From NCBI RefSeq assembly GCF_007290395.2, contig NZ_CP041656.2:2976001-3040000 (forward strand): 64,000 nt of DNA. The letters run 5' to 3'. Made by a program: the position numbers and the translations under genes. The DNA is from Bradyrhizobium cosmicum (lineage in GTDB: Bacteria; Pseudomonadota; Alphaproteobacteria; Rhizobiales; Xanthobacteraceae). Positions within the stretch are counted from its first letter, which is position 1, and the number at the start of each line of letters is the position of its first letter. Of this stretch, positions 52,373 to 64,000 are shown one piece after another. The notes under the pieces are model-generated. The model was not told the DNA's origin. It was given only the letters and a program-made list of their open reading frames with translations, and made no database searches.

Positions 52373-53538
52373 CCGAGGACGTTCGGCTCCAGATGGAAGG
52401 CGCCTCCAAGCGGCCGTACGAGCCCCTGAACCGACCATGCGATGAAGCGCGCCCAGCGCTGCGCCATCCAGTAGGGGCTGGTGCCGATCGAAACCGAGCG
52501 GAAGTCGAACGCCTTCGCGGCCGCCCAGTCGTCGCAATCCTGCTTGACCGGATCGGCGTAGAAGGCCGCGATCTTGTCCGCGTCCATCCCGTCGGATGCG
52601 AGCCAGTGCGGGATGTAGACGTTGCAGAGCCGCTCGACGTCGGTGAAGACCTTGTCGCAGCCGGTGCCGGCGACGGGGCATGAGGTCGAGAACGCATCCC
52701 CGACCAACACGAGGCCAGGCTGGCCGCTTGCATCGTTCGCGTAGAGATCGATCGGGCGAACCTTCAGCTCGCCTTGGATATCGAATGCGCCCGTGATGCG
52801 CTTGAGCCGGGGCAGGGCGGCGTCCAGCGTCTCGGCGGGTGCCCGGCGCAGCTTGCGCAGCCAGGGATCGTCGAAGCCGCGATAGACGAACAGATTGGCC
52901 CGCATCCGTGTGCCGATCGGAAACAGCGTGATGTAGGGGATGCGGTCGCTGGGGCGCTCCGAGAAGTAGGTCAGCGCCGGGAAATCGAACGTACTCCGCC
53001 CGGCCGGGGCGATGTCGAATCCAATTGAGATCGAGTGGCAGGCGCTAACGACTTTCCGCACGATGCCGAGTTGGTGTCGCAGCCCGACATTGAGCCCGTT
53101 GGCGAGCACGATCAGGCGGGCCGAGATGGTCTCGTCATTGGAGAGCGTGATCCTCTGCCGCTCCGCGCTCGTCTCGATTGCTATCGCCTTGGCGCAGATG
53201 CGCTCGACCGTGGCAGGGATCTCCTCGCGGACCGCGTTAACGAAGGAATCGTAGAGGATGTTGAACTGACGGCTCGGCGCCTTGTCGAGCAGGCGGCCGA
53301 ATCGCGCGATCCAGTTTTCGCCGGCAAAGGTCGCCCGGCGCAGCACCGATTCTCCGATTCCGGTCCTCAGGAATCGCTCGACCTGGACGTGACCGCTGAG
53401 TTTTTCGACTCGAAAGTCCGCCGGATAGCTCTCATGCGGATCGACCAGCACCGCCGAAATGCCGGCGCGGCCGAGCATTGCGGCGGCGGTAGAACCGGAC
53501 AATCCTCCGCCGATGATGGCAATGTCGGTGTAGCGCAT
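52297..53538 (-). CDS. FAD-dependent oxidoreductase (halogenase/geranylgeranyl-reductase-like)
   Basis: A 413-aa flavoprotein. N-terminal IIGGGLSGSTAAAMLG dinucleotide motif; ARLIVLANG; GLVLVGDAFSTSCPVAGTG in the second FAD motif (GD-x6-P). These fit PHBH-type monooxygenases, tryptophan halogenases and geranylgeranyl reductases. The halogenase WxWxIP motif is not evident. The last 25 residues are almost all Ser and lie antisense to the exporter's acidic tail. Start ATG 53538 near two palindromes upstream. Confidence 0.85.
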   Translation of the reverse strand: MRYTDIAIIGGGLSGSTAAAMLGRAGISAVLVDPHESYPADFRVEKLSGHVQVERFLRTGIGESVLRRATFAGENWIARFGRLLDKAPSRQFNILYDSFVNAVREEIPATVERICAKAIAIETSAERQRITLSNDETISARLIVLANGLNVGLRHQLGIVRKVVSACHSISIGFDIAPAGRSTFDFPALTYFSERPSDRIPYITLFPIGTRMRANLFVYRGFDDPWLRKLRRAPAETLDAALPRLKRITGAFDIQGELKVRPIDLYANDASGQPGLVLVGDAFSTSCPVAGTGCDKVFTDVERLCNVYIPHWLASDGMDADKIAAFYADPVKQDCDDWAAAKAFDFRSVSIGTSPYWMAQRWARFIAWSVQGLVRPLGGAFHLEPNVLGHSSSSSSSSSSSRSSSSSSVSSSA

Positions 53539-53610
53539 GGCGTGAATCTCTGCCGAAGGCGGCAGATTGCCGCATCAACAGACAAGAAAGCCTTAGCGGG
53601 GGTTATAAAA

Positions 53611-53638
53611 GTACATTGTACCCGGACATAAATGTCCG
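53611..53638. promoter_or_regulatory. Tandem palindromes upstream of the FAD oxidoreductase
   Basis: GTACATTGTAC (53611-53621, 5+1+5) followed after one base by CGGACAT-AA-ATGTCCG (53623-53638). Two perfect palindromes side by side, 72-100 bp before the gene start, suggest binding by a dimeric regulator. Confidence 0.5.
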
Positions 53639-53747
53639 ATGGGGGTGGCGGAACCGTTATGCCGTTCCCATATCCGGGAAGCGCGATCAGTGCGGCGAAC
53701 GGGCAAATTCCATAGGTGCGAGAAGCGCTTTGTGACTGTCGTTTCGC

Positions 53748-53775
53748 CTTGACTTGATCGATTCCCACTTATAGA
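53748..53775 (+). promoter_or_regulatory. Candidate str operon promoter
   Basis: CTTGAC (53748-53753), 16 nt, TATAGA (53770-53775). Matches the rhizobial -35 exactly with a good -10. It implies a leader of about 410 nt before rpsL. Confidence 0.5.
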
Positions 53776-54194
53776 AAGCGCCTCACTTAACGACAGGCGG
53801 TGAGCATCGCCAACGTCGGAACGGGCCACCTGTTGATCCCTCGGGATCGGATCCCAAGGGATCGCTGAAGACAGGCACCAACCTCGACGAATGCCGCTCA
53901 AACGCTGTCGATCATAGCTAGGCAATGCCAGTGCGATTTTAGTTCTCTTGAGCTCGTTCTCTTGAGATCGAATTCGGATGCATGACCTCGGTGCGCAGGC
54001 CGCGGCTTTATGCCGATTGGCCTGAAAACTGCGGTCCTCTGTGGCGTCGTAACGCTTTCCGCTCAGTGATGGAGTGGTTGGCGCAATTTCGCTTTGTGCG
54101 GTTTGTTCTGCACGGGGTGGCCTCGTCGGGCAGGGAGCTCGAAAGAATTTGCGGACCCGAAGGGGGCCGCGGCAGAAAAAGGGTGAAGGCCAGA

Positions 54195-54566
54195 ATGCCG
54201 ACGATCAACCAGCTGATCGCTCAACCGCGGGAAGTGCAGAAGTCGCGCAAGAAGGTGCCGGCGCTGCAGCAGTCGCCGCAGAAGCGTGGTGTTTGCACGC
54301 GCGTCTACACCACGACCCCGAAGAAGCCGAACTCGGCGCTTCGTAAGGTTGCCAAGGTGCGCCTGACCAACGGCTTCGAGGTGATCGGCTACATCCCCGG
54401 CGAGGGCCATAACCTCCAGGAGCATTCGGTGGTCATGATCCGCGGCGGTCGCGTCAAGGATTTGCCCGGCGTGCGCTACCACATCCTCCGCGGCGTTCTG
54501 GATACCCAGGGCGTCAAGAACCGTAAGCAGCGTCGTTCGAAGTACGGCGCCAAGCGTCCGAAGTAA
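54195..54566 (+). CDS. rpsL: 30S ribosomal protein S12
   Basis: A 123-aa decoding-centre protein. [23 protein letters not shown] start, [17 protein letters not shown] and [13 protein letters not shown] are wild type at both Lys positions (43 and 88) where streptomycin resistance changes arise. Start ATG 54195 with GAAGG upstream. First gene of the str operon. Confidence 0.99.
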   Translation: MPTINQLIAQPREVQKSRKKVPALQQSPQKRGVCTRVYTTTPKKPNSALRKVAKVRLTNGFEVIGYIPGEGHNLQEHSVVMIRGGRVKDLPGVRYHILRGVLDTQGVKNRKQRRSKYGAKRPK

Positions 54567-55052
<486 letters not shown>

Positions 55053-55085
55053 CGGCGACACACTCGGACTCGCAAGGAACGACCT

Positions 55086-57158
<2,073 letters not shown>

Positions 57159-57198
57159 TTGTCGTCGGTCTAGAGCTGACGATTGAACGGAGAGTCAA

Positions 57199-58389
<1,191 letters not shown>

Positions 58390-58400
58390 TCACGCGACAG

Positions 58401-58456
58401 GGAATGGCGAGTGGCGAATGGATGAAATCCATTCGCTATTCGCTACTCGCCACTCA
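58401..58456. repeat. Nested inverted repeat between tuf and rpsJ
   Basis: Inner GCGAATGGAT-GAA-ATCCATTCGC and outer GAGTGGCGA / TCGCCACTC arms form a nearly continuous hairpin of two stems. It could separate the tuf and S10 transcripts or stabilise them. The sequence looks like a mobile palindromic element rather than a ribosomal operator. Confidence 0.6.
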
Positions 58457-58473
58457 CTAAGAAAGACACGGCA

Positions 58474-58782
58474 ATGAACGGCCAAAACATTCGTATCCGT
58501 CTCAAGGCGTTCGACCATCGTATCCTCGATACGTCGACCCGCGAGATCGTGAACACGGCGAAGCGCACCGGCGCGCAGGTCCGCGGACCCATTCCGCTGC
58601 CCACCCGCATCGAGAAGTTCACCGTCAACCGTTCGCCTCACGTCGACAAGAAGAGCCGCGAGCAGTTCGAGATGCGCACCCACAAGCGCCTGCTCGATAT
58701 CGTCGATCCGACCCCGCAGACTGTCGATGCTTTGATGAAGCTCGACCTAGCCGCCGGTGTCGACGTCGAGATCAAGCTCTAA
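58474..58782 (+). CDS. rpsJ: 30S ribosomal protein S10
   Basis: A 102-aa protein, also the NusE antitermination factor. [54 protein letters not shown] are typical. First gene of the S10 operon. Confidence 0.99.
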
Positions 58783-58835
58783 GATTTTTGGATCACGTTC
58801 GCGACTAGCGGACAGAAAGAACAGGAAGCACGCCG

Positions 58836-59549
58836 ATGCGCTCCGGAGTGATCGCACAAAAGGTCGGAATGACGCGGGTCTTTACGGAGGCCGGCGAACA
58901 TATTCCAGTGACCGTGCTGAAGCTCGGCAATTGCCAGGTCGTAGGCCACCGCACTGAAGAGAAGAACGGTTACGTCGCGCTCCAGCTTGGTTCTGGCAGC
59001 CGCAAGACCGTGTACTTGCCCAAGGCCGAGCGCGGCCAGTTCGCGGTCGCCAAGGTCGAGCCGAAGCGGCAGGTCGAGGAATTCCGCGTCTCCGCGGATG
59101 CCATGATCCCCGTTGGCGCCGAGATCCTCGCCGATCACTTCGTCGTCGGCCAGTTCGTCGACGTCACCGGCACCTCGGTCGGTAAGGGCTTCGCCGGCGG
59201 CATGAAGCGCTGGAACTTTGGCGGTCTTCGCGCCACGCACGGTGTGTCGGTCTCGCACCGTTCGATCGGTTCGACCGGTGGTCGTCAGGACCCCGGCAAG
59301 ACCTGGAAGAACAAGAAGATGCCCGGCCACATGGGTGTCGACCGCATCACCACGCTCAACCTTCGAGTCGTTCAGCTCGATGTCGAGCGTGGCCTGATCC
59401 TCGTCGAAGGCGCCGTTCCCGGCTCCAAGGGCGGCTGGATCCGCGTGCGCGACGCCGTCAAGAAGCCGCTGCCGAAGGAAGCTCCGAAGCCCGGCAAGTT
59501 CAAGGTTGCTGGCGACGCGGAAGCCGCCCCGGCTGCGCAGGAGGCGTGA
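58836..59549 (+). CDS. rplC: 50S ribosomal protein L3
   Basis: A 237-aa protein near the peptidyl transferase centre. [45 protein letters not shown]. The C-terminal Ala-rich tail is about 20 residues longer than in E. coli, as in other rhizobia. Confidence 0.99.
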   Translation: MRSGVIAQKVGMTRVFTEAGEHIPVTVLKLGNCQVVGHRTEEKNGYVALQLGSGSRKTVYLPKAERGQFAVAKVEPKRQVEEFRVSADAMIPVGAEILADHFVVGQFVDVTGTSVGKGFAGGMKRWNFGGLRATHGVSVSHRSIGSTGGRQDPGKTWKNKKMPGHMGVDRITTLNLRVVQLDVERGLILVEGAVPGSKGGWIRVRDAVKKPLPKEAPKPGKFKVAGDAEAAPAAQEA

Positions 59550-59550
59550 G

Positions 59551-60171
59551 ATGGAATTGAAGGTCACGACCCTCGAAGGTAAGGAAGCCGGCTCCGTCCA
59601 GCTTTCCGACGCCATTTTCGGCCTCGAGCCGCGCCAGGACATCATTGCGCGTTGCGTGCAGTGGCAGCTCAACAAGCGTCAGGCCGGCACCCACAAGGCC
59701 AAGGGCCGCGCCGAGATCTGGCGTACCGGCAAGAAGATGTACAAGCAGAAGGGCACCGGCGGTGCTCGTCACGGCTCGGCCCGCGTGCCGCAGTTCCGCG
59801 GCGGCGGTCGTGCCTTCGGTCCGGTGGTGCGTTCGCACGCCACCGACCTGCCGAAGAAGGTCCGCGCGCTTGCTCTCAAGCATGCGCTGTCGGCCAAGGC
59901 CAAGGACGGCGATCTGCTGGTGATCGACAAGGCTGCGCTGGAAGCTGCCAAGACCAAGGCGCTGCTCGGTCACTTCTCGGGCCTCGGCTTGACCAACGCG
60001 CTGATCATCGATGGTGCCGAGCTCAACAACGGCTTTGCCGCTGCGGCCCGCAACATTCCGAACATGGATGTGCTGCCGATCCAGGGCATCAACGTCTATG
60101 ACATCCTGCGCCGTCGGAAGCTTGTTCTGACCAAGGCCGCCATCGATGCGCTGGAGGCGCGCTTCAAATGA
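59551..60171 (+). CDS. rplD: 50S ribosomal protein L4
   Basis: A 206-aa exit-tunnel protein. Start ATG 59551 ([10 protein letters not shown]), directly after the rplC stop; the earlier in-frame start is inside rpl[30 protein letters not shown] is the tunnel loop. Overlaps rplW by 4 nt. Confidence 0.99.
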   Translation: MELKVTTLEGKEAGSVQLSDAIFGLEPRQDIIARCVQWQLNKRQAGTHKAKGRAEIWRTGKKMYKQKGTGGARHGSARVPQFRGGGRAFGPVVRSHATDLPKKVRALALKHALSAKAKDGDLLVIDKAALEAAKTKALLGHFSGLGLTNALIIDGAELNNGFAAAARNIPNMDVLPIQGINVYDILRRRKLVLTKAAIDALEARFK

Positions 60172-60470
60172 CGAAGAACATCGAGCCTCGCCATTACGAC
60201 GTGATCGTCGCTCCGGTTGTCACCGAAAAGGCGACGCTGGCGTCCGAGCACAACAAGGTCTTGTTCAAGGTGGCCGCGAAGGCGACCAAGCCGCAGATCA
60301 AGGAAGCGATCGAGAAGCTGTTCGACGTCAAGGTCAAGAGCGTCAACACGCTGGTCCGCAAGGGTAAGACCAAGGTCTTCCGCGGCAATCTCGGTTCGCA
60401 GTCGAACACCAAGCGCGCGATCGTGACCCTCGAAGAGGGCCACAGGATCGACGTCACCACCGGTCTGTAA
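60168..60470 (+). CDS. rplW: 50S ribosomal protein L23
   Basis: A 100-aa protein at the tunnel exit where SRP and trigger factor dock. [42 protein letters not shown] overlap with rplD. Confidence 0.99.
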   Translation: MTKNIEPRHYDVIVAPVVTEKATLASEHNKVLFKVAAKATKPQIKEAIEKLFDVKVKSVNTLVRKGKTKVFRGNLGSQSNTKRAIVTLEEGHRIDVTTGL

Positions 60471-60482
60471 GGTCGTACGACG

Positions 60483-61316
60483 ATGGCACTGAAGACATTC
60501 AATCCCACGACGCCGGGCCAGCGCCAGCTGGTCATGGTCGATCGTTCGGCCCTGTACAAGGGCAAGCCGGTCAAGGCGCTCACCGAAGGCAAGCACTCCT
60601 CGGGCGGTCGCAACAACACCGGTCGCATCACCGTGCGCTTCCGCGGCGGCGGTCACAAGCGGACGCTTCGTACCGTCGACTTCAAGCGCGACAAGGTCGA
60701 TGCACCCGCGAAGGTCGAGCGGCTGGAGTACGATCCGAACCGGACCGCGTTCATCGCGCTGGTGAAGTACGAGGACGGCACTCAGGCCTATATCCTGGCG
60801 CCGCAGCGCCTGGCCGTCGGCGACTCCGTGGTTGCCGGCAACTATGTCGACGTGAAGCCGGGCAACGTCATGCCGCTCGGCAACATGCCGGTCGGCACGA
60901 TCATCCACAACATCGAGGTCAAGATCGGGAAGGGCGGTCAGCTCGCCCGTTCGGCTGGTACCTACGCCCAGCTCGTCGGCCGCGACCACGACTACGTCAT
61001 CGTCCGTTTGAACTCGGGCGAGCAGCGCCTGGTGCACGGCCGTTGCCGCGGTACGATCGGCGCGGTGTCGAACCCGGATCACATGAACAGTTCGATCGGC
61101 AAGGCCGGCCGCAACCGTTGGCTGGGCCGCAAGCCGCATAACCGCGGCGTTTCGATGAACCCGATCGACCATCCGCACGGCGGTGGTGAAGGTCGCACCT
61201 CGGGCGGTCGCCACCCGGTTACTCCGTGGGGCAAGCCGACCAAGGGCAAGAAGACCCGCAGCAACAAGTCGACCAACAAATTCATTCTCCTAAGCCGCCA
61301 CAAGCGGAAGAAGTAA
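60483..61316 (+). CDS. rplB: 50S ribosomal protein L2
   Basis: A 277-aa core protein. [41 protein letters not shown] and the conserved C-terminal [17 protein letters not shown] with the functionally important His. Confidence 0.99.
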   Translation: MALKTFNPTTPGQRQLVMVDRSALYKGKPVKALTEGKHSSGGRNNTGRITVRFRGGGHKRTLRTVDFKRDKVDAPAKVERLEYDPNRTAFIALVKYEDGTQAYILAPQRLAVGDSVVAGNYVDVKPGNVMPLGNMPVGTIIHNIEVKIGKGGQLARSAGTYAQLVGRDHDYVIVRLNSGEQRLVHGRCRGTIGAVSNPDHMNSSIGKAGRNRWLGRKPHNRGVSMNPIDHPHGGGEGRTSGGRHPVTPWGKPTKGKKTRSNKSTNKFILLSRHKRKK

Positions 61317-61328
61317 GGAACGACGGAC

Positions 61329-61607
61329 ATGGTTCGTTCAGTCTGGAAAGGCCCGTTCGTCGAGGGTTCTCTGCTCAAGAAGGCAGATGCCGCGCGCGCG
61401 TCCGGCCGTCACGACGTCATCAAGATCTGGAGCCGTCGTTCGACGATCCTGCCGCAGTTCGTTGGTCTGACCTTCGGTGTCTACAATGGTCAGAAGCACG
61501 TCCCGGTGGCCGTCAACGAGGAAATGGTTGGTCACAAGTTCGGCGAGTTTTCGCCGACCCGGACCTTCCATGGCCACTCCGGGGACAAGAAAGCCAAGAA
61601 GGCTTGA
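61329..61607 (+). CDS. rpsS: 30S ribosomal protein S19
   Basis: A 92-aa head protein. [54 protein letters not shown]. Confidence 0.99.
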   Translation: MVRSVWKGPFVEGSLLKKADAARASGRHDVIKIWSRRSTILPQFVGLTFGVYNGQKHVPVAVNEEMVGHKFGEFSPTRTFHGHSGDKKAKKA

Positions 61608-61617
61608 GGATTAAACG

Positions 61618-62004
61618 ATGAGCAAACCTAAGCGCGAACGGAGCCTCGCCGAGAACGAGGCCAAGGCGGTCGCCCGGATGCTGCGGGTGAGCCCGCAGAA
61701 GCTCAATCTGGTCGCCCAGCTCATTCGCGGCCGGAAGGCGGCTGCTGCGCTCGCCGATCTGCAGTTTTCGCGCAAGCGGATCGCGGTCGACGTGAAGAAG
61801 TGCCTGGAATCGGCTATCGCCAACGCCGAGAACAACCACGACCTCGACGTCGACGATCTCGTCGTGGCGCAGGCCTTCGTCGGCAATGGTCTCGTGATGA
61901 AGCGCTTTGCCGCCCGGGGCCGTGGCCGTTCGGGTCGCGTCTACAAACCATTTTCGCAGCTGACGATCATCGTTCGTCAGGTCGAAGCCGAAGCAGCGGC
62001 CTAA
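61618..62004 (+). CDS. rplV: 50S ribosomal protein L22
   Basis: A 128-aa tunnel protein. [25 protein letters not shown] and the beta-hairpin [26 protein letters not shown]. Confidence 0.99.
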
Positions 62005-62022
62005 GGGACGCAGGAGCACACG

Positions 62023-62748
<726 letters not shown>

Positions 62749-62778
62749 GCTGCACCAAGAATTTGAGGGCTTGAAGCC

Positions 62779-63192
62779 ATGATGCAACCTAAGAAAACGA
62801 AGTTCCGGAAGGCGCATAAGGGCCGTATCCACGGCGTTGCGTCCTCGGGCGCGACGTTGGCGTTCGGCCAGTTCGGCCTGAAGGCGACCGAGCCTGAGCG
62901 CGTCACCGCGCGCCAGATCGAAGCCGCTCGCCGCGCGCTGACCCGCCACATGAAGCGCGCCGGCCGCGTCTGGATCCGCGTGTTCCCCGACGTTCCGGTG
63001 TCGAAGAAGCCGGCCGAAGTCCGCATGGGCTCCGGCAAGGGTTCGCCGGAACTGTGGGTCGCGCGCGTCAAGCCGGGCCGGGTGCTGTTCGAGATCGACG
63101 GCGTCAACACCCAGACGGCGCGTGAAGCTCTGACCCTGGCGGCCGCCAAGCTGCCGATCAAGACGCGCTTCGTCGAGCGCATTGCGGAGTAA
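62779..63192 (+). CDS. rplP: 50S ribosomal protein L16
   Basis: A 137-aa protein near the A site. [18 protein letters not shown] and [23 protein letters not shown]. Last base of its stop overlaps an ATG of the next frame. Confidence 0.99.
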   Translation: MMQPKKTKFRKAHKGRIHGVASSGATLAFGQFGLKATEPERVTARQIEAARRALTRHMKRAGRVWIRVFPDVPVSKKPAEVRMGSGKGSPELWVARVKPGRVLFEIDGVNTQTAREALTLAAAKLPIKTRFVERIAE

Positions 63193-63197
63193 TGGCC

Positions 63198-63404
63198 ATG
63201 GCCCAGATGAAGATCGAAGACATCCGCGCGATGAGCCCTGACCAGCAGGATGACGCCATCCTGAACCTGAAGAAGGAGCGCTTCAACCTGCGCTTCCAGC
63301 GCGCCACCGGGCAGCTCGAGAACACCTCGCGCCTGCGCGAGGCTCGCCGCGACATCGCCCGCATCAAGACCATCGCCGCGCAGAAGCGCGCGAAAGAGCA
63401 GTAA
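63198..63404 (+). CDS. rpmC: 50S ribosomal protein L29
   Basis: A 68-aa helical hairpin protein. Start taken at ATG 63198 ([12 protein letters not shown]), GGAG 8 nt upstream inside rplP; an ATG at 63192 adds two residues. [35 protein letters not shown] is typical. Confidence 0.97.
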   Translation: MAQMKIEDIRAMSPDQQDDAILNLKKERFNLRFQRATGQLENTSRLREARRDIARIKTIAAQKRAKEQ

Positions 63405-63417
63405 GGGGCTCACGAAT

Positions 63418-63666
63418 ATGCCGAAACGTACTTTGCAAGGCGTGGTCGTCAGCGACAAGCAGGCCAAGACCATCGTGGTGCGCGTCGATCGCCGCTTCAC
63501 GCATCCGATCTACAAGAAGACGATCCGCCGTTCGAAGAACTATCACGCGCACGACGAGAGCAACGAGTTCAAGCCGGGCGACATGGTGTGGATCGAGGAA
63601 TCGAAGCCGATTTCGAAGTTGAAGCGCTGGGTCGTGATCCGGGGCGAACACAAGAAAAGCGCCTGA
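63418..63666 (+). CDS. rpsQ: 30S ribosomal protein S17
   Basis: An 82-aa early-assembly protein. [35 protein letters not shown], and [18 protein letters not shown]. Last gene of the S10 operon. Confidence 0.99.
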   Translation: MPKRTLQGVVVSDKQAKTIVVRVDRRFTHPIYKKTIRRSKNYHAHDESNEFKPGDMVWIEESKPISKLKRWVVIRGEHKKSA

Positions 63667-63750
63667 TCTGTTGGCTTTAGCCGACTGACTTCAGGGAAAT
63701 GTTGAGCGCCGGCTGGGCTGGCGCAAGAGAGAAGAGGACGAGGTGCATCA

Positions 63751-64000
63751 ATGATTCAGATGCAGACCAACCTCGACGTGGCCGACAATTCTGGCGCACG
63801 CCGTGTCATGTGTATCAAGGTGCTCGGAGGCTCCAAGCGCCGCTACGCCACGATCGGCGACATCATCGTCGTCTCGATCAAGGAAGCGATTCCGCGTGGC
63901 AAGGTGAAGAAGGGCGACGTGATGAAGGCCGTCGTGGTGCGCGTCCGCAAGGACATCCGCCGCGCCGACGGTTCGGTGATCCGCTTCGACCGCAACGCCG
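63751..64000 (+). CDS. rplN: 50S ribosomal protein L14 (truncated by window edge)
   Basis: The first 83 codons, from ATG 63751: [42 protein letters not shown], then [20 protein letters not shown]. Universal L14. The 84-bp gap before it is the junction of the S10 and spc gene sets. The 3' third lies outside the window. Confidence 0.98.
   Translation, partial: MIQMQTNLDVADNSGARRVMCIKVLGGSKRRYATIGDIIVVSIKEAIPRGKVKKGDVMKAVVVRVRKDIRRADGSVIRFDRNA

Larger units (their letters stand above)
53539..54194. other. Gene-free divergent stretch before the str operon
   Basis: It contains palindromes at 53611-53638, a promoter for rpsL at 53748-53775, and an inverted repeat GGAAC-N9-GTTCC (53650-53668). The rest appears to be the long rpsL leader. 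An in-frame extension of rpsL to 53982 is not supported by family length. Confidence 0.6.

Noticed and set aside
53982..54194. N-terminal extension of rpsL
   Set aside because: S12 is 123 aa and starts at MPTINQL; the added part has no support and lies in the leader.

Overview
The window comes from a GC-rich alphaproteobacterium of the Bradyrhizobium / Nitrobacteraceae type. Evidence read directly from the sequence: the order secE-nusG-rplKA-rplJL-rpoBC followed by rpsL-rpsG-fusA-tuf-S10 operon, rhizobial promoters close to CTTGAC-N17-CTATAT, EcfG-like GGAAC-N16-CGTT sites, and intergenic palindromes of a kind I recognise from Bradyrhizobium genomes. No database search was possible, so family names rest on motif and sequence recognition.

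Layout. 1-4.0 kb: start of a dehydrogenase-like gene, a UvrD/Rep helicase, a TMEM175-like channel, a YciI-domain protein and two tiny ORFs. 3.9-4.1 kb (minus): an unannotated small transcription unit with a near-consensus promoter, a Shine-Dalgarno fully complementary to the 16S 3' tail, a 14-codon ORF and an intrinsic terminator. 4.25-5.84 kb: tRNA-Gly followed by a two-gene cassette with atypical codons. 5.99-12.56 kb: a catabolic cluster (alpha/beta hydrolase, cupin, TRAP transporter, FCD-GntR regulator, divergent SDR, AllE-like bicupin) with two matching operators around the regulator/SDR divergence. 12.8-14.8 kb: gmd-fcl for GDP-L-fucose. 15.0-18.4 kb: DUF2231 protein, sorbosone-dehydrogenase-like lipoprotein, small protein and MFS transporter. 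18.6-30.6 kb: CoA and acyl metabolism (CaiB transferase, beta-keto acid cleavage enzyme, RidA, TetR, acyl-CoA dehydrogenase, APH-type kinase, ArgE, SDRs, histidine phosphatase), interrupted near 27-28.1 kb by a block of intergenic repeats. 30.7-33.9 kb: an AI-2E-family transporter with an EcfG-like promoter, and a serine hydrolase.

34.0-64.0 kb: information-processing core. tRNA-Trp, secE, nusG, rplK and rplA end at a strong terminator. A D-2-hydroxyacid dehydrogenase lies between rplA and rplJ. rplJ, rplL, rpoB and rpoC follow, with hairpin leaders. Between rpoC and rpsL sits a 5.4 kb accessory locus: an FAD oxidoreductase fused to a methyltransferase, an ABC exporter with acidic tails at both ends, and a convergent FAD-dependent oxidoreductase whose poly-Ser tail is encoded antisense to the exporter's poly-Asp/Glu tail. 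The str genes and the S10 operon then run to a truncated rplN at the window edge.

The strongest candidates for new biology are the 3.9-4.1 kb small gene, the tRNA-Gly cassette, the acyl-CoA dehydrogenase plus APH-kinase pair (possible 4-hydroxyacyl-CoA catabolism), and the rpoC-rpsL accessory locus.
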